DNA of 64,000 nucleotides from positions 13,539,001-13,603,000 of the forward strand of contig NC_069375.1 of assembly GCF_021730395.1 (NCBI RefSeq). The letters are read 5' to 3'. The DNA is from Mercenaria mercenaria. Taxonomy: Eukaryota > Mollusca > Bivalvia > Venerida > Veneridae. The translations under genes were made by a program, and so were the position numbers. The notes beneath the pieces were generated by a model that had not been told where the DNA came from, made no database searches, and was given only the letters and a program-made list of their open reading frames with translations. This document shows, piece after piece, positions 21,512 through 32,734 of this stretch; position 1 is the stretch's first letter, and each line of letters begins with the position of its first letter.

Positions 21512-24145
21512 AAGGAATGTGGCTTTGATGCACACGCCCGATTTGATACGCGCCTGGATACCCAATTATTTATACCCGTTGGTGCAGAAATCATTCCTGA
21601 ATATAAAATAAGTGAATGGCCTGATTCAATGGTGAAAGTTTGATTACTCAGCAATTTTGTCTTGATTTATTTGTTTATATCAAGTACATAATCATATAAA
21701 ACGAGTTTTATATATAAAAGTAAGAAAGTGCATTTATTAGAAATTATCAACAAACAATATATCACTATCTGATCATTTATATGCATATAATTTTATATAT
21801 CATAATGGTATATAAGTCTAAAAGCTAAGACCGCCCGTGCGATTATCACAGCTATAACCCGAAACCGTGTGATTCTCAAGCCGTTTTTGTAGAGCCCGTT
21901 GTCCAAATGGTTGTTCGGTGTCCGTCCGTATTTCGTTGTCCTGACCAAAGTTTGTCATTGATTGATTGTGGGATTTAAAATAACTTATCACAATTGTTCA
22001 CCAATCATTAGACGGCGTGTCGCGCGCAACACCCGAGTAGACATCTACGGTCAAGGTCACACTGAGTTTAAAGGTCAAATACGGCCATTATTGACTTTGT
22101 CTGACAATAACTTCGTACATTGAATGTGGGATTATAAAATGACCTGGCACAATTGTTCACCATCGGGAGATGGTGTGTTGCATGCAACACCAGCGTCAAT
22201 ATCTTAATGGTCAAGGTCACACTTGGAGTTTAATGGTCAAATATTGCTATAATTGACCTTGTCATTGAATGTGGGATTTTAAAATAATTTGGCACACTTC
22301 TTCACCACCATGAGATGGCGTATCGCGCGCAACGCCTGTGTCAATATCTCAAAGGTTAAGGTCAGACTTGAAGTTTAAAGGTCAAATATGGCTATAATTG
22401 ACCTTGTCCGGACAATAACTTTGTCATTGAATGTGGGATTATAAAATAACCTGACACAACTGTTTTATTTGGCACAAATGTTTGTCTCGGTGAGACAGAG
22501 TTTCGTGTGCAACTCCCAGTCCTTTTGACAGCCGGCAGGCTCGACATGTTGCCCTTGGGCATCTCGTTTTCAAAGTATATATGTCTAATACTAAGACCGC
22601 CCGTGCACTTATCACGGCTATACCCGAAACCGTGTGATTCTCACGCCGTTTTTTTTAAGGATGTGGCTTTGATGCACACGCCCGATTTGATACGCGCCTG
22701 AATACCCACTTATTTATACCCGTTTATGCAGAAATCAATCCTGAATAATATTATTCATCATAATGGTATATATGTCTAAAACTAAGACAACTCGTGCGAT
22801 TATCACGGCTTAGACTTAGACTAACAACGTCCGTTCGATTTTAACGGCCACACGCCGAACCGCAAAAATGCTAAGTAACCGCCCTGCCCTGTTTATTTTA
22901 ATGAATCAACTCGTCGTTAAACATTGATTTTAATGCACTACACGGAAAAATCACGTCGAAATTAATTCCACAGGATGCTGTGTTGCCACGCAGATAATTG
23001 CTCAATACAGAATAATTATTTTCTTTAAATAGAAATAAATATATTTTCATCAAAATGTTATTACATTTTAGTGTGCACCCTTGCGATGGCCTCAAGCCAC
23101 GCATCAGAAAATAAAGTTTTAAAAATAGATGCAGAAGTCTTTCTGAATCATTTTTGCATTATATAGGTATATCATATGTACCTACAATTACGCCGCCTGC
23201 ATAGACATTTATCGTAGTATACTCCTCACTAGCCGCCCCTGGATTTTTTAAAGTTCGTATCAGTTACTAGCCGCCCCTGGATTATCAAAGATTGTATCAG
23301 TTCATAATATTCGGTTTAAAAATAAATGTACGGACACGTGTTAACACTATTCTTAAAAGGTCTGAAACATTTTGTTTATGAAAAAAAAACACTTTCCTTT
23401 TTCTTAAAACTATGTTGCTTTGATGCACACACCGAGTTGCTACGCACCTGCATATTAAATATCATTCCTGATAACCTTGTACGTGGTTTTTGTATATATG
23501 TCTAAAACTAACAACACCCGTATGATTTTAACATACGCTGTACGTCATATTTCTCTATCAAAAAGGCGTCAATTATAATCCGCCCCTGGTTTCTATAAAG
23601 ACCTATTAGCTCATCATAAAACATTTCGTTTTATTGCAGTACACAAACATATTTATAATTGATTTCGAAGATAGATAGATTTCTTTATTTCTTTCAAAAA
23701 AGAAGAGCGTGCAATGCTATAATTATGTTTCCACGCACATAAATAGTCCGCTTATACAGAGTATAATTGTTTCCCTTAAATAAACATTTTACCAAAATAT
23801 TATTATATTTTAGTATGCACGCACTTGTTTTCCACATCATTGTCCGCCCCTGGATTCCTAATATTCATGTCAGTCCAATTCAGATAAAATATTGAAACTA
23901 TTCTAAAAAGAAAGACTTAATTATATTTATGAAAAAAAATCCCATTTTTTTTTAAAGTATGTGGCTTTGATGCACAACCCCGAATTGATACGCGCCTGAA
24001 CACCCAATTATTTTATACCCATTGATGCAGAAATCATTCCTGAATAATTTTGTGTATCATACTGGTATATATATCTAAAGCTAAGACCGCCCGTGCGATT
24101 ATCACGGCTATACCCGGAACCGTGCGATTCTCACGCCGCCGCGTA
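21512..24145 (+). repeat. Interspersed repeat block upstream of the P450 gene
   Basis: A unit beginning 'gtggctttgatgcacacgcc' and running through 'acgcgcctg', 'tttatacccgtt' and 'cagaaatcattcctgaat' occurs near 21523, 22663 and 23952, with a shorter one near 23413. Its continuation 'ctaagaccgcccgtgcgatt' through 'gattctcacgccg' occurs near 21820, 22590, 22785 and 24080. 'ccgcccctgga' recurs near 23234, 23269, 23580 and 23846. The arrangement suggests a tandem array scrambled by deletions and insertions. Confidence 0.65.
21960..22500 (+). repeat. ~145-162-bp tandem repeat, four starts
   Basis: 'gtgggatt' marks copies at 21968, 22126, 22271 and 22433. Each has 'cgcgcgcaac', 'aaggtcacact' and 'aaaggtcaaat' in order. 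The wording is related to the array at 4600-5335. Confidence 0.75.
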
Positions 24146-24147
24146 AT

Positions 24148-24200
24148 TATCACACGCGTGGTAATATTACCACGCGTGTGATATTCACGCGACACCGGTA
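24148..24200. repeat. Palindrome upstream of the P450 start
   Basis: 'tatcacacgcgtggtaatat' is followed directly by its mirror 'taccacgcgtgtgatattc'. The centre is about 24172, roughly 170 bases before the P450 ATG. It could be a cruciform-prone repeat end or an inverted site; no factor can be assigned. Confidence 0.5.
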
Positions 24201-24344
24201 CTGTAACAGCGGATCGTGTGAAGTCACCTCTTCGTGTGATCGACATCCCGATGTGTGAGAATTGCTGAAGTTCGTCATGCAGACGACTAGTTTTCAATAA
24301 GTTAAAAAATGTATAATATAAAGTAGCGCATATGTGGTGTGACA

Positions 24345-24740
24345 ATGATAATAGAAATTTCTTGCATTTTTCTTGGGCTTTTAGCTTTGTACTTATGGAT
24401 TTCTGGGAGAAAGCCTAAAGGGGCAATTATCAAGGGTCCAAAAGGTGTACCTATTCTAGGTAGTGCGCCCGAGATCAACGATGAAACTATTCTGGATAAA
24501 TTTATGGATTATGCAAATGAGTTTGGTGAAATATTTAGAGTTAAGCTTCTGTGGAACAACGTGGTTGTTCTGAATAGTTCTGATATAATTAGAAAAGCTT
24601 TCACAGCGGATAAATACAAGATATATTTTAACGACAGACCTTCGTTGTTTTATGGGAGACACTTAAGATGTGGCAACAAGTCTTTAGTTTTCATTCCAAA
24701 AGGATGGGATCCATCATACACCATATCTAGGAAGACATTT
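24345..24740 (+). CDS. P450 exon 1 (N-terminus)
   Basis: The ATG at 24345 gives [20 protein letters not shown], a membrane anchor, then the hinge GRKPKG and GPKGVPILG. After that comes [20 protein letters not shown] (A-helix and beta-1), NDRPSLFYG (B region) and [13 protein letters not shown], matching the W-x-x-x-R of the C helix. The GTG six bases upstream is in frame but less likely. The match stops at RKTF (24740); the first GT after this is at 24763, in a poor context, and the frame closes at 24773. The true exon end is therefore unresolved. Confidence 0.75.
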
Positions 24741-26998
24741 ATAGATTATCTATTTCATTTCAGTTTTCAATAACTTCTGTCAACTACTTATGACATATTT
24801 AAAAAAAACACACAGTTTAACACGCACGTGTGCGCGCACACTCACTTATTTCAAAGACAGTTAGCCTGTATAATGCAGTAGCTATGTGATTGCTTAAGAC
24901 ATATGAGTTAATTTGAACAAAATTTCAATTTGTGAAGTAATCTGACTGACTGCTTTACGCAAGTGATTGCTTTAAACAGGTGTCCATTAAGGCAAGTTTA
25001 ACAGGACAATATAACATTTGTTGGCGCCATCACAGAGGAACTACTGTTTACCTACAAACACAAATGATTTCTTCCCCTTCCAGCCACATATTGACCTCTC
25101 CAGAGCGATAACCGCTGTACAACAAGCACCTTTCCAAGCACTTTGTGTTTGCAGGGAGGCCGCGTCGAAAAATATGAATATGAATATTACGACGAAAAGA
25201 CCAAAATATACCGAATTCTAACAGAGGTTTAATATTTCAGATACAATCACTTAGTCTAGTGCAGAACATTATGTTATATGGACACAAGTTTATGTGGCAT
25301 TGAAATTTTAGAATCGGCCATGTTCACCATTCTAACGTTTTTCGGTTAGTGAATTTCTGATAAAATCTGTGAAAAGAGGCCTTGGAAACATGGAAGCATA
25401 GAAACAACCAAACAACATAATAGCAGACTCGGTTTGACTGAGTCTTTTTCATGAGAGGTATTGAATTTTACAACACCTTTCGTGCCCCTTTTGCAGTTGA
25501 ATGTTCCTCATGGCAAATAATATAAATAAAGTAACAATGCTACTGTCGTGTCAAGAAATGAATTCTTTATGTGATTTATTGTCTGCCATGTTAGAAACTG
25601 GACAGTGTCTAAACCTCAAAGATTTTTAAAAGGATGTTAAGTTTTGCCACTTGTGTGTATATAGGTATGTAATATTTCAGCTGAGCGGAGAACCAATGTC
25701 GGACGACGATCCAAGTAGAGATATATTCTGGGAAAGGGCGTATGTGGCCGACTTCTTCTGCAACCAGTTTAATAACACCATCATGACACTGTTGCCGTTT
25801 ATGAGATTCCTTCCAACAAAATACAGAGAGATGTACCAGAAAGGACAATCTCTCAATGCACTCATAGCTCAACGATATTTCTATGATATCAAGGTAACTT
25901 TATTTCTCTGAAGCAATGCGAAGTTTCAATTCTGACAAAAGTCTATACATAAGTCGGGGTGAATGTTTTCACTGCTATTTTCAGACATTTAAGCTGAGTG
26001 CGTGCAATAAAAGGTAGTATTTTCGGCGATATGATTAAAAATCATATTCATAATTTGAATGAGCAAACCATAGAACTTGTATCAAATATTGCATATACAC
26101 TTTATGATATAGACTTGCAATAATCATAAGCTCGTGTTAGGATGATGCTTGTTGTATAAAGTATCACTGGCGCACGAGTGATTCCAAAGTTAGAGAGGGA
26201 CTCGCAAACAAGACATGCAAATGTCTTCCAATAATGACTGAATAAACAAACATAAAAAACTTCCTCCCTCCATTTGCAATGAACTCTCTCAGTTCAATCT
26301 GTCTTAATCGAAAAACAAAATCCAGTATCTGTATAATGTTCAACAAAAGAGAAAAGAGATTTTTGTTTTACTTTTACGTTTTTCAGTATGAAAATAAAAA
26401 TATCTAAAGTTGGTTAGCAGAACGCACTTGAATTCCCAACCCGCCCCGTGCGTGAACACCCGTTGTCCTACATCTATTAATAATTAAAGCAAAACTTCTC
26501 ATATACAACAACCTGACTATGATACATTTAGGATATTGACCTAACTTCGGGTGTTTATAATTAACAGTTCGTGCTCTATTAATTGTATGGGGTCACACGG
26601 CATGAACAGTTAATTATCAAATGTTAAAATCTGACACCTTTATTTTCAGTTTTTCTAAAATGGGTGAGGATATTTGTTAAACTATTTTTATTTTAAACAT
26701 ACCTTTATGCTCTGCAATTAATTATTTCATAGGTATAGAATAACATATTATTCAGAATGAAGCCACACACAAATGTAAATTTTTGACTTTTGATCTCACA
26801 AAAATGAAATGATGTGGAAAACACTAGTCTAAGGTGAGTAGTGGTATGGCTAAAGAGTCGGACGCTCAAACCGGGGTCGGGGGATCGAGCCCCACAGGGC
26901 TCACAACCATAACTCCTCATATGACACCAGTACTGGTTTTTCCAGGAAGCGGACTCGAAAGTGGTTCAAATAAGCTTGAAGCTTTCATCAGAATCGAC

Positions 26999-27042
<44 letters not shown>

Positions 27043-30000
27043 CCAACAACAGCAACAAACAAACAAACAGAAAAACTAAAATGATTTTACACAAAAAGAG
27101 ATATGACTTACTACCGAAATGAATAAACAATACTCTACGTTAATTTTGTAATCCAAAACATGGTTTTTTGTTACAAAGGGACACTTCTAAAGCATACATG
27201 CAGATCAATATCAAAGGCTACTTAACAAACAAAAATATTTTTCATGCAAGAAAAATAAGTTCTGGATGTTTTTTGTGGATATATGCCAAGTGGATTATAT
27301 CACTACGGGTACCTTTTAGATCTATATATAATAATAGAATCTAGAGCTCTATATCAAAAATACATTACTCGAAATCAAAACTTCGAATTTTTGTACTTAT
27401 AATACAATTGTTATCTTTCAGTGAGGTTGATAAATTCTATTATTGAAATGTGACTAGGTACATTTTCGATTTATGGAAGGCCGTGCACGCCATAATGTTA
27501 TAATGGAAGCCTATCAGAAATAATTGCTAGTTTCTGACCTTAAATTCTGAGCGACAACGTATATTATGAGGTGACTGCTGAAAGACATCTCTGTTTTTGC
27601 TCCGCTTTTTTATTATTAATCAAGTTATTGCCTTTTAGTGAAGCCGATATGAATATAATTCGACGTGGGAACAACGAAATCAACCGCGGACACAACTCGA
27701 GGTTGATAGTACTTTCAATCCTGGATTGCTAAATCCTTATATCTACCGAACTTATCTATACAGCGTCATATTATTTTACGTCACAATTTTATGACGTCAC
27801 AACTGCAGGTTAATTGATACGTGATTTGGCTCAGGCCAAAAAGTCAGTACAACTTTTTTCATTAGCCATGTGACTATTTAGGCAATGGAAAAGACTATAT
27901 AATAATAGATTTGAATAAAGTTACACATAATGATTTCGGCCTAAATTTCGGTAGAAACGCGTGTTTCCATTTCCGTTAGATGTTCTATTTTGACGGTTTT
28001 TATTTATTGTTTGTATCAGAAAACTCATGTACCAGGTGAAGGCAACAGTATCGTACATTATTATCTCGATGAACAGAGGAAAGAAATTGAATCCAATAGA
28101 GAACCATTCTTTACAGATGACAGAATACATGCAATGATGTATGAAACGATCGTTGCAGGTGAGTACTATTATTGCGCACATGTCGTACCATATAGAACTC
28201 TTCTTTACAGGCGACAAAATACTTGCAATGATCTGTAAAACTATTGCTGCATGTGGCAATTATTGTGAACATGGCATGCTATTGACCCCTCCTACACGCA
28301 ATGATGTGTTGAAGGTGAGGATAAATATTTTGCACCTTGCTGAACAAGTTTTCAATATATTGACCAGTTCTTGTGTGGAAATATTTTTATCTGAGTGTAG
28401 GAAGCGGGTAAATATATATATATGCAAGTCCTTAAATTAGATTTCATCTGGCACTAGTTGACTGTAACACCTGACTGCTTTTTCCTCTCTTCTAACAATG
28501 TTTTCGATGTAAACACCGAGGCAGGCTACTTTACTTTAATATTTCAAGATTGATTTAAGCTTGACGCATGAAGTACAATAATAAAATAACAAAAGTATTT
28601 GTTACTCCCCATGCGATTAATATCAGTTAACACATTGCTTGGATAGTTGCAAAGCTTCGAGAATAAAAAAGTTGCCTGCAACTAATTTAAGATGTATACC
28701 AGCTGAAACACACGAAAAGTAATCCTCACTAGATTTCAACGACTTCCAGAGATTTTATTTTTAAAAATTCGCGCGTCATTATTCCGATTTTGAATTTCAA
28801 GAAATTTAGCCACATGAAAATATTTCATGATAAGAAGGGAATACTTAGTTCTGAGAGAAAATTGGCAATCTGGTATCAAAAAATCTGAACTGTGAACATT
28901 TTTGAATATTTTTAAGAACAGACAACTTTTAACTTAAGGTATTGCAACGACATTATCTGCTCTGACAAGTTCCATGCTTATTCTTCTGAACTTTCCGGAA
29001 TATCAGACAAAGATACAAAAGGAACTTGACCAGCATGTTGGGCAAGGACGGCTTCCTACTTTCTCCGACAGGGCAAACTGTACATTCTTGAAGGCGTTTG
29101 AGCTGGAAGTTCCCCGCTTTGTACCTGTGTTGCCATTACTTCTGCCTCATTTGTGTGTGGAACATGTCGAGTTCGAAGGATTAGATATTGAACCTAACAG
29201 TACGGTAGGTAATATGTGCGTGCCGAATGTCGAGTTTGAAGGATTAGATATTGAACCTAACAGTACGGTAGGTAATATGTGTGTGCCGCATGTCGTGTTT
29301 GAAGGATGGGACATTGAGTCTAACAGTACTGTAGGTAATATATGCGTGGAACATGTCGAGTTTGAAGGATTAAATATTGAACCTAACAGTACGGTTGGTA
29401 ATATATGTGTGGAACATGTCGAGTTTGAAGGATTAGATATTGAACCTAACAGTACGGTAGGTAATATACGTGTGCCGCATGTCGTGTTTGAAGGATTGGA
29501 CATTGAGTCTAACAGTACGGTAGGTAATATATGTGTGGAACATGTCGAGTTTGAAGGATTAAATATTGAACCTAACAGTACGGTAGGTAATATATGTGTG
29601 GAACATGTCGAGTTTGAAGGATTAGATATTGAACCTAACAGTACGGTAGGTAATATATGTGTGGAACATGTACAGTTTGAAGGATTAGACATTGAACCTA
29701 ACAGTACGGTAGGTAATATGTGTGTGCCGCATGTCGAGCTAGAAGGATTAGATATTGAACCTAACAGTACGGTAGGTAATATGTGTGTGCCGCATGTCGA
29801 GCTAGAAGGATTAGATATTGAACCTAACAGTACGGTAGGTAATATGTGTGTGCCGCATGTCGAGTTTGAAGGATTAGATATTGAGTCTAACAGTACGGTA
29901 GGTAATATATGTGTGGGACATGTCGAGTTTGAAGGATTAGATATTGAACCTAACAGTACGGTAGGTAATATATGTGTGGAACATGTCGAGTTTACTGATG

Positions 30001-32601
30001 GATTAGATATTGAACCTAACAGTACAATAGGTAATATATGTGTGGAACATGTCGAGTTTGAAGGATTAGATATTGAACCTAACAGTACAATAGGTAATAT
30101 ATGTGTGGAACATGTACAGTTTGAAGGATTAGACATTGAACCTAACAGTACGGTAGGTAATATGTGTGTGCCGCATGTCGAGCTAGAAGGATTAGATATT
30201 GAACCTAACAGTACGGTAGGTAATATGTGTGTGCCGCATGTCGAGCTAGAAGGATTAGATATTGAACCTAACAGTACGGTAGGTAATATGTGTGTGCCGC
30301 ATGTCGAGTTTGAAGGATTAGATATTGAGTCTAACAGTACTGTAGGTAATATATGTGTGGGACATGTTGAGTTTGAAGGATTAGATATTGAACCTAACAG
30401 TACGGTAGGTAATATATGTATGGAACATGTCGAGTTTACTGAAGGATTAGATATTAAGTCTAAGAGCAAGGTAGGTAATAAGTGTGTGCCGCATGTCGAG
30501 TTTGAAGGGTTAGATATTGAACCTAACAGCACGGTAGTTAATATATGTTTGGAACATGTCGAGTTTGAAGGATAAGATATTGAGTCTGAGAGCACAGTAT
30601 GTATTCTGTATGCAGATATGTTCATTTTCGATGGATTAGATATTGAACCTAACAGCACTGTATATACTCTGTGTGTGCCGCATATCGAGTTTGAAGAATT
30701 AGATATTGAACCTAACATTACAATATGTAACCTGTTTGTTGAGCATGGCGAAGTTGAAGGAACCTAACATTATGGCATATATTCTCTATGTAGAGGATCG
30801 ATGTCGAGTATGAAGGATTAGCACGGCATGTGACCTGTGTATTGAGCATGTTGGGTTTGCAGGATTAGACAATGAACCTAACAAAACGTTAATATCTATT
30901 CTGTGTGGATTGGAGCATGTCGACTTTGAAGGATTAGACATTGAATGTAACAGCACGGTCTGTAAAGTATGAGTTGAACATTTCGCGTTGGAAGTATAAG
31001 ATATTGAGCCTAACAGTACGGTTTGTAACCTGTGCTAACAGTTAGCATTGTATATCGAACTATATACATTTATACTATATACTATAGCCATTATTGTTTT
31101 GCTACCCTTAAAAGGGGAATTTTAAAGCCAAAATCAGTCGGATTTTTATTAAACTTTGGATATTGATTGAACATAAACTCTCTCGCTCTCTCTGTATACA
31201 TATAAAAGCAAGAGCATCAATGAGTTTCATTTAGTGTATTAGAGAATAGAATGGCAAAACCTTGACCATGATATATAAAACTTTCTATCCGTAATTATGA
31301 TAATATAATCATTGATTGTTTTTGAAACAGGTGATTGCCAACTTGTGGTTTGTGCACCACGACGAGAAGTTATGGGGAGACCCATGGACATTCAGACCAG
31401 AGAGGTTTCTGGACGAACACGGTGATTTACTTCCATTTGATCATGTATATCTGAAGAGGTATATTACCTATTTTGTTTGATATCTTTTCTGATTCATTTG
31501 TAAAGAATATCAGTCTAATATAGTGAAAACTTCACATTGCTCTTATTCATTTTTTTCTTCGGGTTCTTAATTAATGTTCTTTCTCTTGTTGCCTTGCCTT
31601 ATGCAAAGTAACTGAGTACACGCGTTTGTCTTTTTATATCTATTAATTAATAAGAGCATGTTAAGCTTTTAGATATCGCGTCTGTTGTTATTATTACACG
31701 TGTTTTGGATCCATCCAGCGAGAATATTTTATTTACACTGTCCATTTCACAAAAGTTCATAAGTTTTATCCTAAGTTCTCAGCTTAGTATAAACTTTTAA
31801 AAACCCCTTTTTTCATATGATATAACTCTTATCCTATTATCAAGGTGTCGTTAATCTATTTTAGAGCATACAATGTATCTATTTTTGTTTCGCTTGTAAC
31901 AATAGCCGAATAGTTAAGATGAATCTGCCTGAAATGATGTATGTGAAATACCTTACTCATAAGTTCTAACTTTGTCCTAAGTTGGCTTGGTGAAACGGGC
32001 CCCTGTATCCTAAAAGCAATATTTTAGTTTCGGTATGTTCATTAACCAGTTTAAGCTCCCCAATGGTGTTTTATGCATTAGACTACATCACCATATTTAT
32101 AAAAGTCAGATAAATGTACACAAAACATAACGAGATTACGAATGAAACCAGAAGTGTATACCGACAATGGTTAAATGTCACACAATTTTAGATTGGGTTG
32201 AAGTGTTAAATGATGACATGGTATTGACATATTGAAATGTCACCAATAAAGTATTGTTCTTAGCGAACGCTAAGTTTAATAAAATACTTAAATATATTGA
32301 CAAATTGACAGACCACGGGTTAGCTGTTTTATTTTCGTACAATATACATGTAACAATGAACCTGGGTTTTGCGCTTTTCAGCGTAATGTCTTTTGGCATA
32401 GGACAACGACAGTGTGCTGCGGAACTGTTTGCCAAGACACGTTACTTCCTGTATATTGCCACACTTCTACAGCGCTGGAGGTTCGAGTTTCCGCCAGGCA
32501 AGGAACAAACATGTGACCCGAGATCAGCAGAGGCCTTTGAGACAAAAGCGACCTTGACAGCTAAGCCATTTTTCTGTTGTGCCAGAGAAAGGAATAGCTG
32601 A
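24345..32601 (+). CDS. Cytochrome P450 (clan-2-like), multi-exon; possibly impaired
   Basis: A membrane-anchored haem monooxygenase, by family. Exons seen: 24345-~24740, 25155-25226 (tentative), 25681-25893, 28020-28158, 28939-29204, 31331-31458 and 32382-32601. Phases agree across every junction from 25681 on. Visible motifs are an N-terminal hydrophobic segment, a G-P-P-like hinge (GPKGVPILG), I-helix AGIATT (the usual acidic residue is A), ExxR as EVPR, RPERF, and the haem loop [11 protein letters not shown] with its cysteine. Recovered length is ~478 codons against a usual ~500; part of the C-D helix region is missing. The layout resembles CYP17/CYP1/CYP2-type sequences; the subfamily is not assigned. 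The exon-1 donor is not visible, and the exon ending at 29204 is followed by an in-frame array of copies of its own end, so the gene may be a pseudogene or produce variant transcripts. Confidence 0.85.
25155..25226 (+). CDS. P450 exon 2 (tentative)
   Basis: A good acceptor (ctttgtgtttgcag) is followed by 24 codons, [20 protein letters not shown] then ILTE, and a usable donor GAG|GTTTAA, phase 0 to phase 0. The text could correspond to the segment after the C helix. About 20 residues normally found before the next exon are not accounted for, so an exon may be missed or lost. Confidence 0.35.
25413..25500 (+). repeat. Dispersed repeat, copy 1 (intron of P450)
   Basis: 'aatagcagactcggtttgac' and 'caacacctttcgtgcccctt' match 'aatagcagactcggtctgat' and 'taacacccctcttgccccct' at 63154-63235. 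The first part is a near palindrome (agactcggtct...gagtct). Confidence 0.5.
25681..25893 (+). CDS. P450 exon 3 (E-F-G region)
   Basis: 71 codons between acceptor taatatttcag and donor AAG|GTAACT, phase 0 at both ends. [20 protein letters not shown] corresponds to the D/E-helix loop of clan-2 P450s, followed by [20 protein letters not shown], the F-F' region. Confidence 0.85.
26836..27040 (+). repeat. tRNA-derived SINE, third family, copy 2, with 40-bp poly(A)
   Basis: A tRNA-like head 'tagtggtatggctaaagagt', box B 'gggatcgagccccac', then 'tcatatgacaccagtactgg' and 'aagcggactcgaaagtggtt', ending in an uninterrupted 40-base A run at 27001-27040. The long pure tail suggests a fairly recent insertion. 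Confidence 0.85.
28020..28158 (+). CDS. P450 exon 4 (G-H and start of I helix)
   Basis: From acceptor ttgtatcag to donor GCAG|GTGAGT, phase 0 in and phase 1 out. It carries [16 protein letters not shown] and [16 protein letters not shown]; with the next exon this makes the I-helix motif AGIATT. A diverged copy of its end and donor follows 94 bases downstream. Confidence 0.85.
28195..28285 (+). repeat. Tandem copy of P450 exon 4 end and donor region
   Basis: 'gaactcttctttacaggcga' through 'cttgcaatgatctgtaaaac' mirrors 'gaaccattctttacagatga' through 'catgcaatgatgtatgaaac' at 28101, a 94-base offset. The donor position has decayed to 'tgcatGTggca'. The copy is non-functional as a splice donor by eye. 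Confidence 0.75.
28939..29204 (+). CDS. P450 exon 5 (I helix to K helix and beta strand)
   Basis: Acceptor aacttaag, phase 1, gives [20 protein letters not shown], then [20 protein letters not shown], the ExxR motif [24 protein letters not shown] and EPNST. The donor ACG|GTAGGT at 29205 leaves phase 0, exactly what the exon at 31331 needs. The frame does not close here; it stays open through the array to 30575. I place the ancestral end at 29204 because it is the first donor and gives a family-typical junction, [14 protein letters not shown]. Confidence 0.8.
29150..31040 (+). repeat. 63-bp minisatellite made from P450 exon 5 end plus its 5' splice site
   Basis: Each unit encodes 21 residues of the type [20 protein letters not shown] and includes the donor sequence acg|gtaggt. 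About 23 units can be followed in frame up to the stop at 30575, and about seven more decayed units run to ~31040. Two units have an extra codon. Unit types repeat in order: a seven-unit block recurs at a 444-base offset (29731 and 30175) and a three-unit block at 189. The array sits between the exon and the next acceptor at 31331. Confidence 0.95.
31331..31458 (+). CDS. P450 exon 6 (PERF region)
   Basis: Acceptor tgaaacag, phase 0. [18 protein letters not shown] is followed by [20 protein letters not shown]. Donor AGAG|GTATAT leaves phase 2. Confidence 0.9.
32382..32601 (+). CDS. P450 exon 7 (haem-binding loop to stop)
   Basis: Acceptor gcgcttttcag; the phase-2 join makes K-S-V-M-S and then [11 protein letters not shown], the cysteine loop, followed by the L helix and a C-terminal [10 protein letters not shown] region. 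A TGA ends the frame at 32601. The last residues (CCARERNS) are not distinctive. Confidence 0.9.
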
Positions 32602-32725
32602 GGACGATTACAGATATTGTGAATCATGATATTTCTCTGTAGTTTATAAAGGCATATTGCAGGAAACATCCCGTCCTGCCAAAAATGCCTTTGCCACATG
32701 TTCTGATATTCCAATTTTCTAAATT

Positions 32726-32731
32726 AATAAA
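32726..32731 (+). terminator. Polyadenylation signal AATAAA for the P450 gene
   Basis: AATAAA lies 125 bases after the P450 stop codon, the expected range for a short 3' UTR. Confidence 0.5.
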
Positions 32732-32734
32732 ATC

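Noticed and set aside
25312-25344. 33-base exon filling the P450 gap
   Set aside because: It has splice-like edges and reads [10 protein letters not shown] in one frame, but its phases do not match the exon at 25681 or the candidate at 25155.
26834-27079. Frame ending in a polylysine run
   Set aside because: It reads through the SINE at 26836 and its poly(A) tail.
29150-30575. A 533-residue repetitive secreted or structural protein
   Set aside because: The frame begins inside the P450 I-helix exon ([19 protein letters not shown]) and each unit copies the P450 exon end, so it is not an independent gene.
29147-30718. 523-residue minus-strand reading frame
   Set aside because: It is the mirror of the 63-bp array; a stop-free unit divisible by three keeps antisense frames open. 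The plus strand has the P450 homology and splice phases.
29150-31040. CRISPR array
   Set aside because: Units are contiguous without unique spacers, code in frame, and the genome is eukaryotic.
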